NCBI GenBank assembly: GCA_002328035.1
Contig: DCVL01000049.1
Coordinates: 1-64,000 of the forward strand
Length of the DNA: 64,000 nt
Direction: 5' to 3'
DNA from: Geobacter sp. UBA2189
GTDB taxonomy: Bacteria; Desulfobacterota; Desulfuromonadia; Geobacterales; Pseudopelobacteraceae
Shown here: piece after piece, positions 54,276 through 61,407 of the stretch
Layout of the letters: the number at the start of each line of letters is the position of its first letter
How positions within the stretch are numbered: the stretch's first letter is position 1
The notes under the pieces: generated by a model
The model's database searches: none
What the model saw: the letters and a program-made list of their open reading frames with translations, nothing else
What the model was told of the DNA's origin: nothing
Program-made: the position numbers and the translations under genes

Positions 54276-54988
54276 GCTTATCAGATAAACTATCGGTTAT
54301 TACGGTGGTAAAAAATGGTGCCTGCCTGCTGGAAGAAACCATAGTAAGTGTTATTGCTCAAAAAACATCTACAGCAATTGATTATCTTGTGGTTGATGGT
54401 GGCTCAACAGACGGAACCCTGGAAATTATCAAGAAATATGCTAATCAGATTTCATGGTGGAGCAGTGAGCAGGACAACGGTATCTATGATGCCATGAACA
54501 AGGGTTGGGCAGCGGCTGCAGATGACAGTTTTGTGCTGTTTCTTGGAGCCGGAGACAAGATTATTGCACTGCCAGGATCCATGAGCCGCTACTCTCGGCT
54601 TGATGTGGTGTATGGTTCAGTCATGATGGGTGAAAAAACAGTCTTCACTCCCCGAGCTGATTTTCATCTGAAGCTGTATAACTCACTGCATCATCAGGCA
54701 CTTCTGGTGAACAAGGCGTTGCATCCCGCTCCTCCCTTTAACTGCAGTTATCCGCTCTACGCAGATTTTGATTTTAACCAGCGTATGAAGAAAAGCAGGG
54801 TAAACTTTGTTTTTGATCCGCAGTTTACAGGCTATGCCCGAACTGGAGGGGTAAGCGACCGTCAGTGCTTTGCTGAATCATTAAGAATTGTTTCTGCCAA
54901 CTTCGGTTTGTTGTGGGCAACTCTGGCTTTTACAGGCTACTATGCAATGAAAATTATTCCTTTTTTAAGGCAGTTACGGCCTTTTTAA
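54272..54988 (+). CDS. Family 2 glycosyltransferase, WcaA-like
   Basis: A 238-residue GT-A protein with LSVITVVKNGACLLEETIVSV, DYLVVDGGSTDGTLEII and the segment EQDNGIYDAMNKGWAAAADDSFVLFLGAGDK typical of colanic-acid-type GT2 enzymes. The metal-binding motif is GAGD rather than DxD, as usual in this subgroup. The start overlaps the upstream stop (ATGA). It ends the first run of glycan genes; a toxin-antitoxin module follows. Confidence 0.9.
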   Translation: MSLSDKLSVITVVKNGACLLEETIVSVIAQKTSTAIDYLVVDGGSTDGTLEIIKKYANQISWWSSEQDNGIYDAMNKGWAAAADDSFVLFLGAGDKIIALPGSMSRYSRLDVVYGSVMMGEKTVFTPRADFHLKLYNSLHHQALLVNKALHPAPPFNCSYPLYADFDFNQRMKKSRVNFVFDPQFTGYARTGGVSDRQCFAESLRIVSANFGLLWATLAFTGYYAMKIIPFLRQLRPF

Positions 54989-55028
54989 ACCCTACAATGT
55001 TTACCATCATACGAAACTTTATGATGTT

Positions 55029-55073
55029 TTGACAATACAGCGAATATGAGTCACTATGATTCGTGATGAATCA
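55029..55073 (+). promoter_or_regulatory. Candidate promoter and operator of the VapBC module
   Basis: A perfect TTGACA (55029-55034) has no good -10 at standard spacing (CACTAT at 17 bp, TATGAT at 20 bp). The inverted repeat TGATTC-GTGAT-GAATCA (55057-55073) lies between it and the ribosome binding site and may be the antitoxin operator. Confidence 0.4.
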
Positions 55074-55089
55074 ACAGGAGGTGAGATTT

Positions 55090-55356
55090 ATGCGTCAGAT
55101 GACCTTGAGAGATATACCTGAAGAAATAGAGATGGTTGTACGAAATGAGGCAAGCAAGAAAGGAGTCAGTCTTAACAAGGCGTTTCTTACTTTGCTTCGC
55201 AGGGGCACTCAACAGACAACAGGGCAATCACCCACTGTAAACAGGCAGCATAAAAGCCAATTTACCCGTTTTTGCGGCATCTGGTCTGATGAAGATGCTG
55301 TTGAATTTGACAAGGCACTCTTGGAACAACGTAAAATTGATAACGAGGTGTGGTAA
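55090..55356 (+). CDS. Ribbon-helix-helix antitoxin (VapB/FitA type)
   Basis: An 88-residue protein: MRQMTLRDIPEEIEMVVRNEASKKGVSLNKAFLTLLRRG in parts (LRDIPEEIEMVV, GVSLNKAFLTLL) forms an Arc-like DNA-binding domain, and the tail with FCGIWSDEDAVEFDKALLEQR binds the toxin in related pairs. AGGAGG lies 8 nt before the ATG at 55090. An upstream in-frame ATG at 55063 falls inside the candidate operator. Confidence 0.82.
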   Translation: MRQMTLRDIPEEIEMVVRNEASKKGVSLNKAFLTLLRRGTQQTTGQSPTVNRQHKSQFTRFCGIWSDEDAVEFDKALLEQRKIDNEVW

Positions 55357-55748
55357 TGAGACGCATACTCCTTGATACTTCGGCGTACTCGCTCCTGATG
55401 CGTGGAAATAAAGATATTGCCAAATTGCTGGATGAAGCAGATGAAGTCTTTTTGTCCGCAATTGTTGTCGGAGAATTACTTGCCGGTTTTAAAAATGCTT
55501 CCAAAGAACAGCATAATAAATTAGTTTTACATGACTTTTCATCTTTAGAGAAGGTAGGAACTCTTTATATAGATGATGAGACAGCAGAACGGTATTCGCT
55601 AATTCATACTTTTCTTAAAAAGAGTGGAGCCCCTATACCAACGAACGATACATGGATTGCAGCAAGTGCCATGCAGCATGGTCTGGTGCTAATTACGGCG
55701 GATCAGCACTTTTCAGTTTTGCCTCAGATCGTCTCTTTAATTATGTAA
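55356..55748 (+). CDS. VapC-type PIN-domain toxin
   Basis: A 130-residue PIN ribonuclease: RRILLDTSAYSLLMRGNKD, AIVVGELLAGFKNA and PTNDTWIAASAMQHGLVLITADQHF hold the acidic residues. The ATG at 55356 overlaps the last base of the antitoxin stop and has GAGG 7 nt upstream; the GTG at 55350 is also in frame. The module stands between the glycosyltransferases and wzm. Confidence 0.9.
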   Translation: MRRILLDTSAYSLLMRGNKDIAKLLDEADEVFLSAIVVGELLAGFKNASKEQHNKLVLHDFSSLEKVGTLYIDDETAERYSLIHTFLKKSGAPIPTNDTWIAASAMQHGLVLITADQHFSVLPQIVSLIM

Positions 55749-55790
55749 ATCAATTCCTGATCGGCATCTAAGAGGTTTCGCAAGAAGAAC

Positions 55791-56630
55791 ATGAACAGAG
55801 ATGAAATGCCACAACAAGAACTGCTGATAGAGCCGAACCGTCCGGTGCTACACTACTGGCGCGATGTCTGGCGTTACCGGGAACTGTTCTGGTTTCTGGT
55901 CTGGCGGGATATTCTGGTGCGCTATAAGCAGACCGTAATCGGTATAGCATGGAGTGTGATCCGTCCACTTATTACCATGGTAGTATTTACCGCAGTATTT
56001 GGCATTCTGGCAAAACTGCCGGACAGTGGTGTGCCATACCCTCTCTTGGTCTTTGCTGCCATGTTGCCCTGGAACTTCTTTGCCAATTCACTCTCTGAAG
56101 GCTCAGGATCGCTGGTGGGTAATGCCAACCTGCTGACCAAGGTCTATTTTCCCCGTATCATTATTCCCACTAGCAGTATTATTGTCAGCTTGACAGATTT
56201 TGTCATCTCACTGGTCATTATGGCAGGTATAATGTGCTGGTACGGTTACCTGCCAGACTGGCGGATGGTTACACTACCGCTCTTTCTCTTGCTTGCTTTT
56301 CTGCCAGTAGCAGGCGCCGGTCTCTGGTTTGCCGCTTTAAATGTCAGATATCGGGACTTCCGTTATCTGGTTCCCTTTGTTTTGCAGGTTGGACTTTATG
56401 TTTCTCCAGTGGGTTTTGCCAGCAGCATTGTGCCGGAAAAATGGCGTCTGTTGTATGCGCTTAATCCGATGGTGGGGGTGATTGATGGTTTCAGGTGGGC
56501 ATTATTGAGAGGGGTTGTTGAACTCTACTGGCCAGGTATTCTGATTTCAACAATTCTGTCGCTGATGCTTCTTATTTCCGGCCTCTGGTATTTCCGCAAA
56601 ACCGAACGGATTCTGGCGGATGTGATATAG
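55791..56630 (+). CDS. wzm: Polysaccharide ABC exporter permease Wzm-like
   Basis: A 279-residue ABC-2 permease of the O-antigen/teichoic-acid type, with six helices. Diagnostic segments are the N-terminal YRELFWFLVWRDILVRYKQTVIGIAWSVIRPL block (in parts: FLVWRDILVRYKQTVIG) and ALNVRYRDFRYLVPFVLQVGLYVSPVGF. It moves finished lipid-linked polysaccharide across the inner membrane with Wzt. The intact partner gene wzt lies 2.76 kb downstream, although the two are normally adjacent; three toxin-antitoxin modules and a wzt fragment lie between them. Confidence 0.93.
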   Translation: MNRDEMPQQELLIEPNRPVLHYWRDVWRYRELFWFLVWRDILVRYKQTVIGIAWSVIRPLITMVVFTAVFGILAKLPDSGVPYPLLVFAAMLPWNFFANSLSEGSGSLVGNANLLTKVYFPRIIIPTSSIIVSLTDFVISLVIMAGIMCWYGYLPDWRMVTLPLFLLLAFLPVAGAGLWFAALNVRYRDFRYLVPFVLQVGLYVSPVGFASSIVPEKWRLLYALNPMVGVIDGFRWALLRGVVELYWPGILISTILSLMLLISGLWYFRKTERILADVI

Positions 56631-56770
56631 TGACATGCGAGGTCTGTCTATTTTGCCGATACTTGTTATACTTTACGAGCTATTCTGCTAGGTTTGAAGG
56701 ATAGAGCGCAGTTTTGCAGATGTAGTAAATATTTCTGGAATAACGTGCTGGCGTAGAACAGGAGTATCAG

Positions 56771-57085
56771 ATGATTTTGCCAGATTTAAAAAATGAAATA
56801 ATTCAGCTTGTTGTCGGTCAGATGCACCCATTAAAAATAATTCTATTTGGATCATACGCATATGGTACCCCCAATCAGGATAGTGATCTTGATTTGGCTA
56901 TTATTTTACCAGGGACAACTTCCAGACATAAAGACACTGTAAAAGTTTACAAGCTACTTAAAGACATTCGAATACCCAAGGATATTATAGTATCTTCTCT
57001 TGAGGAATATGAGTTTTACAAGCATGAGGCAGGGTCTGTGTACAAGACCATAGATGAAAAAGGAATTGTACTGTATGCCCGTTAA
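56771..57085 (+). CDS. MNT-type nucleotidyltransferase, antitoxin of an MNT/HEPN pair (module 1)
   Basis: A 104-residue minimal nucleotidyltransferase with the core motif ILFGSYAYGTPNQDSDLDLAII (GS-x10-DxD). In MNT/HEPN systems the nucleotidyltransferase neutralises the HEPN ribonuclease by modifying it with AMP (shown for MntA/HepT). AGGAG precedes the ATG. It overlaps the HEPN gene by 11 bp. The 140 bp between wzm and this gene hold no recognisable element. Confidence 0.85.
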   Translation: MILPDLKNEIIQLVVGQMHPLKIILFGSYAYGTPNQDSDLDLAIILPGTTSRHKDTVKVYKLLKDIRIPKDIIVSSLEEYEFYKHEAGSVYKTIDEKGIVLYAR

Positions 57086-57467
57086 CTTTCCACGACAATA
57101 CGATATTTTTAAAAAGAAAGCTGACGCCGACCTCGACCTTGTGATTGTTGCCCTTTCGCTTGAAGATCGAGGAATCGACCTTGATATTATCTTCTTTCAT
57201 CTACAGCAGGCAGTAGAGAAATATCTCAAAACGTTACTTTCCTTCAAAAATGTCCATTTTGAAAAAATCCATGATATACAGAAGCTTATAACCCTTTGTT
57301 CTGACAATTTTGTTGTCCTACCTGGCTACATTGATACCTTTATCGAACTGAATCCATATACTGTAGAGGGGAGATATGCGATTATTGCTGATGACATGGC
57401 CGAGGCTGATACTTATTCTAAATTGTTGCTAGAGTTAAAATTTTATATTGAATCCGTTATCTTATAG
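57075..57467 (+). CDS. HEPN-domain protein (module 1)
   Basis: A 130-residue helical HEPN protein: AALDL-type start (KKKADADLDLVIVALSLEDRG), then IDLDIIFFHLQQAVEKYLKTLL and FEKIHDIQKLITL, the classic PF05168-type pattern. The RX4HXY ribonuclease motif of HepT toxins is not visible, so this may be a member that binds nucleotides or whose activity differs. The ATG at 57075 is inside the MNT gene. Three bases after its stop begins the wzt pseudogene. Confidence 0.82.
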   Translation: MPVNFPRQYDIFKKKADADLDLVIVALSLEDRGIDLDIIFFHLQQAVEKYLKTLLSFKNVHFEKIHDIQKLITLCSDNFVVLPGYIDTFIELNPYTVEGRYAIIADDMAEADTYSKLLLELKFYIESVIL

Positions 57468-57469
57468 CA

Positions 57470-57710
57470 ATGTCCACCATCGTAAGAGTAAAAAACCTGA
57501 GCAAGAAGTACACCATCTCCCACCAGCAGCAAGGAGACAACTCCTCCCTGCGTGAAGTCATCACCAACCGAGTAGCCAATTTTGGCAAAAAACTCCTTTC
57601 ACCATTTACCATTCACTGGCCTCTGAAGATTTCCGGGCTTTGAAAAGTTTCTCCTTTGAAGTAAAACAAGGTGACAGGATTGGCATTTCAGGTCGCAACG
57701 AAGCCGGTAA
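57470..57710 (+). pseudogene. Decayed 5' copy of wzt
   Basis: Starts ATGTCCACC and encodes KKYTISHQQ, GDNSSLREVI and NRVANFGKK just like the intact wzt at 59391, with very high nucleotide identity. The first frame stops at a TGA at 57641-57643 after 57 codons, because the copy has a shorter repeat linker. In the shifted frame homology continues as EDFRALKSFSFEVKQGDRIGI up to a damaged Walker A (GRNEAGK in place of GRNGAGKST), where it ends abruptly. No ABC function is possible. It lies between two MNT/HEPN modules. Confidence 0.85.
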
Positions 57711-57771
57711 GTTGTTTTTGTTTCAAACATCAAAATTGACTGTTTTAAAATAAAAGTCATGGAGGGGCGTC

Positions 57772-58071
57772 ATGGCTAAACTCGATAAAACCCAGATAGT
57801 TGAGTTTTTAGCATCCCACAAATCAGAGCTGCAAATACGTTTTGGGGTTGAACGAATTGGTATTTTTGGCAGTTTCGTTCGTGGAGAACAGAATGATGAT
57901 TCTGATATAGATATAGCAGTAGAAATTTTGGGGGACAATTTGTCCGAAAAGTACTTTGGAACGCTTCATTTTATTGAAGACAATTTAGGCAGAAAAATTG
58001 ATCTTGGACTAGTGTCGTCAATACGGCCTGAGATCTTGCCGTATGTTTTAAGGGAAATAGAATATGTCTAA
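57772..58071 (+). CDS. mntA: MntA-like nucleotidyltransferase antitoxin (module 2)
   Basis: A 99-residue nucleotidyltransferase: RFGVERIGIFGSFVRGEQNDDSDIDIAVE contains the GSF-x9-DxD motif (in parts GIFGSFVRGEQNDDSDID), followed by a short hydrophilic C-terminal half with NLGRKIDLGL. MntA poly-AMPylates its HepT partner on the Tyr of RX4HXY and so neutralises it. It overlaps the next gene by 8 bp. It is not a close copy of module 1. Confidence 0.88.
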   Translation: MAKLDKTQIVEFLASHKSELQIRFGVERIGIFGSFVRGEQNDDSDIDIAVEILGDNLSEKYFGTLHFIEDNLGRKIDLGLVSSIRPEILPYVLREIEYV

Positions 58072-58405
58072 ACGAGAGGTAAACCTCTATATTTCAGATA
58101 TATTAGAGGCAATCAATGCAATAGAATGCTATCTGGTTGGAATTGATTTTTCGATATTTACCTCTGACAGAAAAACCTATTCTGCAACCATAAGGGAGCT
58201 TGAGATTATTGGAGAAGCAAGCGCTCAATTACCGGATGAGTTCAAAAATTCATACACGGAAGTACCTTGGCGATTGATGAAAGATTTTCGGAATGTTTTA
58301 AGCCACCACTATTTTGGCGTAAACTATGAAATAGTGTGGGATTTAATTCATAATCAATTGCCAACTATAAAGAAAAAGATTTCACTCATATCATGTTCAT
58401 TCTGA
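58064..58405 (+). CDS. hepT: HepT-like HEPN ribonuclease toxin (DUF86, module 2)
   Basis: A 113-residue HEPN protein with the complete active-site motif RNVLSHHY (RX4HXY), preceded by WRLMKDF. The motif gives both RNase activity and the Tyr that MntA modifies. The N-terminal helices include DILEAINAIECYLVG and ATIRELEIIGEAS, as usual in DUF86 proteins. It appears intact. Repeat copy A starts 11 bp after the stop. Confidence 0.9.
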   Translation: MSKREVNLYISDILEAINAIECYLVGIDFSIFTSDRKTYSATIRELEIIGEASAQLPDEFKNSYTEVPWRLMKDFRNVLSHHYFGVNYEIVWDLIHNQLPTIKKKISLISCSF

Positions 58406-58415
58406 GTAGTCACAA

Positions 58416-58514
58416 TCTTGAAATCAATAGGTTTACCCCATCAAACAAAAAGGTTTTTGCCGTCCTTTGCGCCTTTACGTCTTAAGCGAGTTCCACAAGC
58501 GGGCGTGAGATAAC
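58416..58514 (+). repeat. Duplicated wzt-leader repeat, copy A
   Basis: About 97 bp that match the leader of the intact wzt (59290-59386) with roughly 90 percent identity by eye, from TCTTGAAATCAATAGG to GCGGGCGTGAGATA. It contains CTTTGCGCCTTTACGTC, part of a heptad repeat. The two copies flank the vapBC module in direct orientation. Confidence 0.9.
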
Positions 58515-58538
58515 CGACACAACATAGAAAGGTTAAGT

Positions 58539-58754
58539 ATGGGATCAAAATCACTAAATAAAATTGAGCAAGAGGTTTTCATGTTGCCTCATGCAGACCA
58601 ACTTCGACTCATGGAAAAACTCATTCATCGCATGAGAAAACCAATGCGCCGACAAACAACAACCTGGGATGCCTTGTATGGTTTGGGTAAAGGAGTGTGG
58701 AATGGGCTAGATGCACAAGATTTTGTCACTGAAATGAGAAAGGATAGAGAATAG
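58539..58754 (+). CDS. Putative antitoxin of the second VapBC-type module
   Basis: A 71-residue protein with MLPHADQLRLMEKLIHRMRK, which resembles the addiction-module component family (Leu-rich helix with an LxxxDQLxLxEKL pattern), and an acidic/basic tail ending VTEMRKDRE. AAAGG precedes the ATG. Its stop codon overlaps the GTG start of the PIN toxin, so the pair is translationally coupled. Assignment as antitoxin rests on this. Confidence 0.75.
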   Translation: MGSKSLNKIEQEVFMLPHADQLRLMEKLIHRMRKPMRRQTTTWDALYGLGKGVWNGLDAQDFVTEMRKDRE

Positions 58755-59218
58755 TGTTCGTGACCTCCATGCTAAGACAATCCAAAGGTGTCTTCATTGA
58801 TACGGCACCTCTGATTTACTATATAGAAGCGCATCCTGAGTATGCAGCTTCTGTCAAGCAGTTGCTTGCATTCTGCTTGCGTGAGAAGATACAGATTATT
58901 TCATCCGTTATTACCCTTCACGAAGTTTTGGTTAAGCCTTACCGCGATGCTAATCAGGCACTTGCAGAAAAATTTGCTTCACTTCTTAAAAACAATCATC
59001 ATTTAAATCTTATACCTGTATCAGAAGATATTTCTGAGGCGGCAGCAAAGCTAAGGGGGAACTATCAAGCCTTAAAAATGGCAGATGCTTTACAAATAGC
59101 GACTGCCCTTCATGCCGGTGCGGATATTTTTTTGACAAACGACAAGCACCTTAAACAACTGTCAGAAATCAAGGTCGTTATTATATCTGAATGGCCTGGA
59201 ACAGACGTAACACACTAA
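58754..59218 (+). CDS. PIN-domain toxin (VapC-like)
   Basis: A 154-residue PIN protein: GVFIDTAPLIYYIEAHPEYA, SSVITLHEVLVKPYRDAN and KMADALQIATALHAGADIFLTNDKHL hold the four acidic residues. The start is GTG. It lies between two direct copies of the wzt leader, so it probably arrived as a cassette. Confidence 0.9.
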   Translation: MFVTSMLRQSKGVFIDTAPLIYYIEAHPEYAASVKQLLAFCLREKIQIISSVITLHEVLVKPYRDANQALAEKFASLLKNNHHLNLIPVSEDISEAAAKLRGNYQALKMADALQIATALHAGADIFLTNDKHLKQLSEIKVVIISEWPGTDVTH

Positions 59219-59240
59219 CATGTCCAATATAGTCAATTTA

Positions 59241-59270
59241 CCTCACGCAAAGCCGCGAAGCCGCACAAAG
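59241..59270 (+). repeat. CGCAAAG-type heptad repeat, left arm
   Basis: CCTCACGCAAAGCCGCGAAG and the following bases form three 7-8-nt units of GCnAAGnn. The complementary series CTTTGCGCCTTTGCGTC occurs at 59339-59355, giving an imperfect inverted repeat around ~70 bp. Similar heptad arrays are widespread between bacterial genes; I know no function for them. Confidence 0.6.
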
Positions 59271-59289
59271 AGAATAATGCTTTTATCAG

Positions 59290-59386
59290 TCTTAGAATCA
59301 ATAGGTCTACACCCTCAAACAAAAAGGTTTTTGCCGTCCTTTGCGCCTTTGCGTCTTAAGCGAGTTCCACGAGCGGGCGTGAGATA
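59290..59386 (+). repeat. wzt-leader repeat, copy B
   Basis: The leader directly in front of the intact wzt start (59391). It matches copy A (58416-58514), with about ten differences. It includes CTTTGCGCCTTTGCGTC, where copy A has a T>A-type change in the second unit. Confidence 0.9.
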
Positions 59387-59390
59387 GATT

Positions 59391-60713
59391 ATGTCCACCG
59401 TCATCAGCGTAGAAAATCTGGGCAAGAAGTACACCATTTCCCACCAGCAGCGCGGGGACAACTCCTCCCTACGTGAAGTCATCAACAACCGAGTAGCCAA
59501 TTTTGGCAAAAAACTCTTTTCACCATTCACTGTCTTTTCTTCACCATTAACCATTCACCATTCACAGTCCTCTAATCACCATTCACCGGCCTCTGAAGAT
59601 TTCTGGGCTTTAAAGGATGTTTCATTCGAGGTTAAGCAGGGAGAGCGCATCGGTATTATCGGTAGAAACGGTGCCGGCAAATCAACACTGCTCAAAATCC
59701 TATCCCGCATAACAGAACCAACCACCGGTAGAGTTAAGATCAAAGGCAGGGTGGCAAGCCTGCTGGAAGTTGGCACCGGCTTTCATCCAGAACTGACCGG
59801 GCGGGAGAATATCTACCTGAATGGCGCCATTTTAGGGATGGGCAGGCAGGAGATCAGTAGGAAGTTTGATGAGATTGTTGCTTTTTCAGAGATTGAGAAG
59901 TTTTTGGATACACCGGTCAAGCGCTATTCATCAGGTATGTACGTGCGGCTTGCTTTTGCTGTTGCAGCTCATTTGGAGCCGGAGATCTTGATTGTGGATG
60001 AAGTGCTGGCGGTTGGAGATGCTGCGTTTCAGAAGAAATGTCTGGGCAAGATGGAGGATGTGGGGAGGGAAGGGCGGACTGTTTTATTTGTTAGTCATAA
60101 TATGCAGGCAATTACAAGAATTTGCAACCGTGTTGCCTGGCTTGATTATGGTGAACTTATAGACGATGGTTCTGCTTTATCTGTTGTCCATTCTTATTTG
60201 GAGAATACGGAATCCGTCCAGAAAACTGCTGAAATGGACTTGACCAGCTGGTCCCAGCGCTATGGCAGTGGAGAATCAAAAATTCTTTCCGCACGTTTAT
60301 TAAATAACAGTGGTGCAATCAGCAAAATTTTCTTCAGAAACAGCTCCATGATTGTGGAGTTTTCGTTTGCCAGCAAAACCAGCCAAGTCCTCCATTTTTC
60401 TGCTGTAGTTATTTCTGAAACAGGAGTTAAACTCCTACACATGTGCCATCATGACGGCAATGTATTTCAGTCCGAAAGTTTTGAAGGAAAACATATCGTC
60501 AGGCTTGAAATACCTAAACTGCCGCTTTGTGCAGGTAGTTACAAGATGGTTTTGGCAATTCATACTGATCGCATGCAACCGCTTGATGTAGTTATGGATG
60601 TACTGCCCTTTATGGCTGAGGATGATGTTGCAACACCAAGACCTTACAGAACGGTGGCGGAATATGGATACTGCTGGACCCCTAACCATTGGTCAATTAA
60701 GAAGGCTGATTGA
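59391..60713 (+). CDS. wzt: Polysaccharide ABC exporter ATPase Wzt with C-terminal glycan-binding domain
   Basis: A 440-residue protein. The ATPase domain has Walker A GIIGRNGAGKSTLLK (residues 91-99), signature YSSGMYVRLAFA and Walker B ILIVDEVLAVGD. Residues ~275-440 form the immunoglobulin-like Wzt-C domain that, in E. coli O8/O9a, binds the capped end of the glycan; this predicts chain-terminated export through Wzm. Residues 45-68 are an odd Ser/His/Pro-rich linker encoded by repeats of CACCATTCAC, longer than in the pseudogene copy. It overlaps the methyltransferase gene by 50 bp. Confidence 0.94.
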   Translation: MSTVISVENLGKKYTISHQQRGDNSSLREVINNRVANFGKKLFSPFTVFSSPLTIHHSQSSNHHSPASEDFWALKDVSFEVKQGERIGIIGRNGAGKSTLLKILSRITEPTTGRVKIKGRVASLLEVGTGFHPELTGRENIYLNGAILGMGRQEISRKFDEIVAFSEIEKFLDTPVKRYSSGMYVRLAFAVAAHLEPEILIVDEVLAVGDAAFQKKCLGKMEDVGREGRTVLFVSHNMQAITRICNRVAWLDYGELIDDGSALSVVHSYLENTESVQKTAEMDLTSWSQRYGSGESKILSARLLNNSGAISKIFFRNSSMIVEFSFASKTSQVLHFSAVVISETGVKLLHMCHHDGNVFQSESFEGKHIVRLEIPKLPLCAGSYKMVLAIHTDRMQPLDVVMDVLPFMAEDDVATPRPYRTVAEYGYCWTPNHWSIKKAD

Positions 60714-61407
60714 TCAAGCTGAAAATGATGGTGCGCGTAGAACGCGTCTTTTTGCAGATAATTGGATGCCACGGGCACATGTTGTCAATGGACTTACTGA
60801 TCAGGTTCTTGAATTTGCACTTTCAGAATGGCAACGTCTGCAAGGCGCTTCCGTTCTTGATTATGGTTGCGGTACATTGCCATATCGAACAATCTTTGAG
60901 CTTGCCGGAGCATCGGTTGTTGCAGCAGACATAGGAGACAATCCCCAATCTCATCTGCATCTTACCTGTGACGGCAAATTGCCATCCGCTGAACACAGTT
61001 TTGATTATGTTGTCAGCTTCCAAGTGCTTGAACATGTACCTGAACCTGGCATCTATCTGCACGAAGCATATAGGGTGCTTAAGCCAGGAGGCAAATTGTT
61101 TCTGACTACACATGGTATTTGGCCCTTTCATCCTACGCCCGGAGATTTTCATCGCTGGACTCGTAGTGGATTAATTCTAGCTTTGGAAACCACAGGCTTC
61201 AGAATTATTAAAACCGGCCAAGTGCTGAACGAGTATGCTGCATTGCTTCAGGCGATGGTAATGAACGCCAGCTATAGGGGGCGTTTAGGCATGTTTAGCC
61301 AACTGATTCATGCTATAGCAAATATATGTATTCTAGTTATAAATAAGTTTGATAAAGACGCAAAGGAATTGCCTTCTGTTTTATCTGCGATAGGTGAAAA
61401 ATACTAA
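60664..61407 (+). CDS. Class I SAM-dependent methyltransferase of the glycan locus
   Basis: A 247-residue protein. SAM-binding motif I is VLDYGCGTLPYRTIFE, the acidic motif II VVAADIG, and the later FDYVVSFQVLEHVPEPGIYLHEAYRVLKPGGKLFL is the Methyltransf_11 pattern. With Wzt-C nearby, it could methylate the chain end or a sugar; O-antigen capping by methylation is known in O8/O9a. The ATG at 60664 is in the end of wzt; a longer start (60598) overlaps even more. Confidence 0.85.
   Translation: MDTAGPLTIGQLRRLIDQAENDGARRTRLFADNWMPRAHVVNGLTDQVLEFALSEWQRLQGASVLDYGCGTLPYRTIFELAGASVVAADIGDNPQSHLHLTCDGKLPSAEHSFDYVVSFQVLEHVPEPGIYLHEAYRVLKPGGKLFLTTHGIWPFHPTPGDFHRWTRSGLILALETTGFRIIKTGQVLNEYAALLQAMVMNASYRGRLGMFSQLIHAIANICILVINKFDKDAKELPSVLSAIGEKY

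Noticed and set aside
59241..59386. Heptad repeats read as a CRISPR array
   Set aside because: Period is only 7-8 nt, there are no spacers of constant length and no cas genes in the window.
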